Below are positions 60,530 to 64,000 of a stretch of DNA of 64,000 nucleotides, piece by piece. Below the pieces are notes generated by a model, which searched no databases, was not told the origin of the DNA, and worked only from the letters and a program-made list of their open reading frames with translations. This DNA comes from Sialis fuliginosa (lineage: Eukaryota; Arthropoda; Insecta; Megaloptera; Sialidae): assembly GCA_961205875.1 (NCBI GenBank), contig OY540817.1, forward strand, positions 5,181,001-5,245,000. Reading direction: 5' to 3'. A program made the translations under genes and the position numbers. Within the stretch, counting starts at the first letter, position 1. Each line of letters begins with the position of its first letter.

Positions 60530-60800
60530 CATATTTTTATGACGCATAATACTAATAAAAATTTCGAATATTTCCAAAACCCCTAATCCGATTAGCACCA
60601 AAATCAATAAGTCTGGAGTACTCACTGAGACAAACATTTTCCCCAAAAATAATTCAGATCGGTGCATTTTTACAGTAGTTATCGTGAACGAAAAAAAATT
60701 TCTTTACGTTTTGAAGTTAGTACAATCAGAATTTGTCATTTTCTCGGACACGATTTTTCGATGGTATAACAATACTTCCATTTCTTTCAGAACATGGAAG
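60530..60800 (-). repeat. Dispersed repeat (GTTCACGATAACTACTGTA), copy 3, inverted
   Basis: Inverse of 26610-26895 and of 59590-59840; with copy 2 it makes a widely spaced inverted pair in this region. Confidence 0.7.
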
Positions 60801-62460
60801 TAAAAATGAATGAGCCGATACATTAGTAAATAATTAGTTCAAGTGCAAACACAATTTCAACTTGTAAAAGTTATTAAATTAGAATTGCATTTGGTATGTT
60901 ATAAATAATTATAACAATTTTCTTATCATAGATAAGCAAGTAAGATCGGCAATAAGTGGCCGGATATAATAGGTTTATTAGTTCGAAGACTCAGGAGCAC
61001 CGCACGTGGCATAGACCGGAAACTGGTGTGCTCCCTTGGTCATCCTTGGTCGATAGACCATACTCTGTTGTTATTATAACGTGAAATATCTGCAATTACC
61101 AACTAGTACGGTACCTGTCTTGGACCAATTAAAATATCTCTTGTTATATTATAAAAAAATCTCTCATTTGCGTTTGTATATAAAATATGAATATATTGTT
61201 AATTAAATAATAATCAAGCAGTTCAAGGAGTGGGGGGAGGTGCAATATGAATTATTGACCCCATATTTTTTACTCAGTAATTTACTTGTTACATCGTATA
61301 CGAATATGTTATCAAAATCCGCATCCAAAGTTCTTGAGGTTAAAAAAATTTAGTTTTTTTTTTTTAATTTTAAGTTATTGGCCATCGGGCGTAGCCCCTC
61401 AGCCAGACTTGAAAAATTTAGTTTAAAAAACTAAAAAACACGATTGGGCATATTGTTAGCCATTGAGGAGTCCAAATAACCACCTCCATCGATGGTACTA
61501 TAACTAAGAAAAAAAAAGGTTATATAAATATATCTCCGAAAATGTATCCTTATCAACAGATAATTTTAATTTCGTTTTTTAGCCAAATTAGTCAAGTACT
61601 TATTGCAGTTTTGCAACTGTCTATAGGTCTATGAGAACTCTTATTAAAAAGAATATTTACATAAATTTTTTTCTTATTTTTAATGCTGTAATAAGAATAT
61701 AAATTTATTTTGTGCAATTCGAAGTATCCGTAATAAGTCTAATTCTGCAATTCTATCTTTACTATCGTATTTCACGTAAACGATTGATTTTATGACAAAT
61801 TAACAAGGTATATTTCTGTGTGATTTGTGGCATATAACCATATAAATGTGTCACACAGGAAAAAAGTTAAGAACAAAAAAATACGAGATAAAAATAAAGG
61901 AGCCCACTCAACCCATACATCCTTAGTATAAATAAACATTGATTGATATTGGAAATCGATAACACGTATAAATACCAAATTGGATACCAAATTTCATTAC
62001 AGTATCACAAGGGGTTCCAGATATTAGGCAAAAATCTTTGGAGGTCTGTACTCTACACCAAACTTGTCCAACCTGCGGCCCATGAGGATCTTCGGTGCGG
62101 CTCGCGAGGATAATTAAAAAAAAACAAAAACACAAAGGTTGTTTATTATTGAATAATTTTAAATTTTCGATCAACTGCTATTGGTTAACCATTTAATGTT
62201 TTTTAGAAAATATTCATCTTATATTTTTTTCGTGCTCAAATTGTACAATGACATGTAAATGAATTCTAGTTTAACAAATTAAAAAACAATATTGAGCTTA
62301 TAATAACTTAAAATTATTGTATTGTCACCAAAATTGTATAAGTTTTCAAAGTTTCAAATCGACACAACAATTACAAGTGGGTGAAAAGTGAGTTGTAAGA
62401 ATTGCTTACAATGTTACAGGTCAAGCTAATAAAAACGTGTTAAAAAATAAACCATTTTAG
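60800..62460 (+). other. Unassigned intergenic sequence
   Basis: 61375-61410 is the inverted copy of the GGGGCTACGCCCGATGGCC block. 62054-62115 (TTGTCCAACCTGCGGCCC) resembles an hAT-type terminal region but lacks a visible partner. The 83-codon frame there is part of that fragment. Confidence 0.35.
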
Positions 62461-62474
62461 GATATCACCCTACC

Positions 62475-63900
62475 CATAGACATAGAGCATGGACTGTGCT
62501 TTTATTTCGTTCACAAAAAGGAGATAGAGCGTATATTGGGTCTATGCTTGACTTTAGTTAAAAACGAGTGTGAAAAAGATAGAATATTGGTTGGGTTATA
62601 TCTCTATCTTCACTTTTGTAAACCAAATTATCTACGATCATATTCTATTAATATCAGGTTTGAAGGGATAGACAGATAAACAGACAGACAGACATGGAAC
62701 GAAAAGTGTTTGTTTTAACCTGAAACGTGATCAAGTAAAAATTTTGAAATCAGAGACCAAAAATTCTTCTGCTTTGCGAAACAATCACATAGCTTCTTCT
62801 ATCCTTCGAATACGGCGAGAAAGTAATATTATAGTTTATATGTTATTGTATGAAAATGACACTCTCTCGATTTTTTTACATTCATAATTAACTAAAATTA
62901 AAAAAAAAATTTTTTTTGATCCACTTTGTATTCTAACGTTCTTATGACGGATGTGTAGTTTATATTTTTACTATTAGGTCTATGCTTGACTTTAGTAAAA
63001 AACGAGTTTAGAAAAGATAGAGTATTGGTTGGGTTATATCTCTATCTTAACTTTTGTGAACTAAATTATCTATGATCATATTCTATTAAGATCATTTCAG
63101 TGCTTTATGAGTAATGCGTGTGACAAGGATTCAAGGGATAGACAGATAAACAGACAGACAGACATGGAACGAAAAGTGTTTGTTTTAACCTGAAACGTGA
63201 TCAAGTGAAAATTTTGAAATCAGAGATCAAAATTTCTTCTGCTTTGCGAAACAATCACATAGCTTCTTCTATCCTTCGAATACGGCGAGAAAGTAATATT
63301 ATAGTTTATATGTTATTGTATGAAAATGACACACTCTCGAATTTTTTACATTCATAATTAACTAAAATTTAAAAAAAAATAATTTTGAACCACTTTGTAT
63401 TCTAACGTTCTTAAGACGGATGTGTAGTTTATATTTTTACTATTAGGTCTATGCTTGACTTTAGTAAAAAACGAGTTTAAAAAAGATAGAGTATTGGTTG
63501 GGTTATATCTCTATCTTCACTTTTGTGAACTAAATTATCTATGATCATATTCTATTAAAATCATTTCAGTGCTATATGTGTAATGCGTGTGACAAGGATT
63601 CAAGGGATAGGTAGATAAACACACAGATAGACATGGAACGAAAAGTGTTTGTTTTAACCTGAAACGTGATCAAGTGAAAATTTTGAAATCAGAGAATAAA
63701 ATTTCTTCTGCTTTGCGAAACAATCACATAGCTTCTACTATCCTTCGAATACGACGAGAAAGTAATATTATAGTTTATATGTTATTGTATGAAAATGACA
63801 CTCTCTCGATTTTTTTACATTCATAATTAACTAAAATAAAAAAAAAGAATTTTCATCCACTTTGTATTCTAACGTTCTTAAGACGGATGTGTAGTTTATT
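62475..63900 (+). repeat. Tandem array of ~469-bp units, three copies
   Basis: Units start near 62475, 62961 and 63430. TATGCTTGACTTTAGT is at 62543, 62981 and 63450 (spacings 438 and 469; the first unit lacks about 31 bp). Each unit has an AAACAGACAGACAGACATGG-type run, GAACGAAAAGTGTTTG and CTTCGAATACGGCGAGAAAG. Dispersed relatives are at 37190-37540, 55205-55500 and 57490-57700, so the array grew from a LINE-tail-like repeat. It may extend past the right edge in degraded form. Confidence 0.88.
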
Positions 63901-64000
63901 TTTTCACCCACTTCCTCAAGGGCTGAGTCTATCCAGGGCGGATGTATGGGGTGGCCACTGAACCGATACAAAACAATTCTTTGTTGCACTGGGTTAATGA

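Overview
This is an AT-rich animal nuclear window, almost certainly from an arthropod and probably an insect. The evidence is small GT-AG introns (57-67 bp) beside large repeat-filled ones, short TTAGG-type telomere-like runs, many hAT, Tc1/mariner-like and PIF/Harbinger-like non-autonomous elements, and LINE/SINE tails ending in repeated CAGACAGACA. Drosophila lacks MSH4 and, as far as I know, MELK, so a Drosophila-type fly is unlikely. The order cannot be fixed from the sequence.

Two real genes are visible, head to head. On the minus strand, nine exons of the meiotic crossover factor MSH4 (3146-9604) encode the N-terminal tail, connector, core and part of the lever/clamp. The ATPase half is not seen and should lie beyond the left edge. 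On the plus strand, the complete cell-cycle kinase MELK (9947-34147) is recovered as nine exons that join in frame to 666 residues: kinase, UBA-like, threonine/proline-rich linker and KA1. Start codons are separated by only 342 bp, so the two genes probably share a bidirectional promoter.

The rest is repeat. 1-3100 is an inverted-repeat block. The large introns of both genes are packed with foldback elements, including one palindromic structure filling almost all of MSH4 intron 7 and a 1.3-kb palindrome in MELK intron 6. MELK intron 5 also holds a broken THAP-domain coding segment between 57-bp inverted repeats. From 34.2 kb to the right edge no gene was recognised. That part holds MITEs with clean target-site duplications, foldback elements, LINE/SINE tails, simple repeats and a tandem array of about 469 bp units at 62.5-63.9 kb.

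I saw no CRISPR array, rRNA, confident tRNA, or LTR/retroviral or Polinton-like element. The most interesting theme is the density of long inverted repeats inside two transcribed genes. These are candidate sources of hairpin RNA, RNA editing and back-splicing. The head-to-head MSH4/MELK arrangement and the THAP relic come next.
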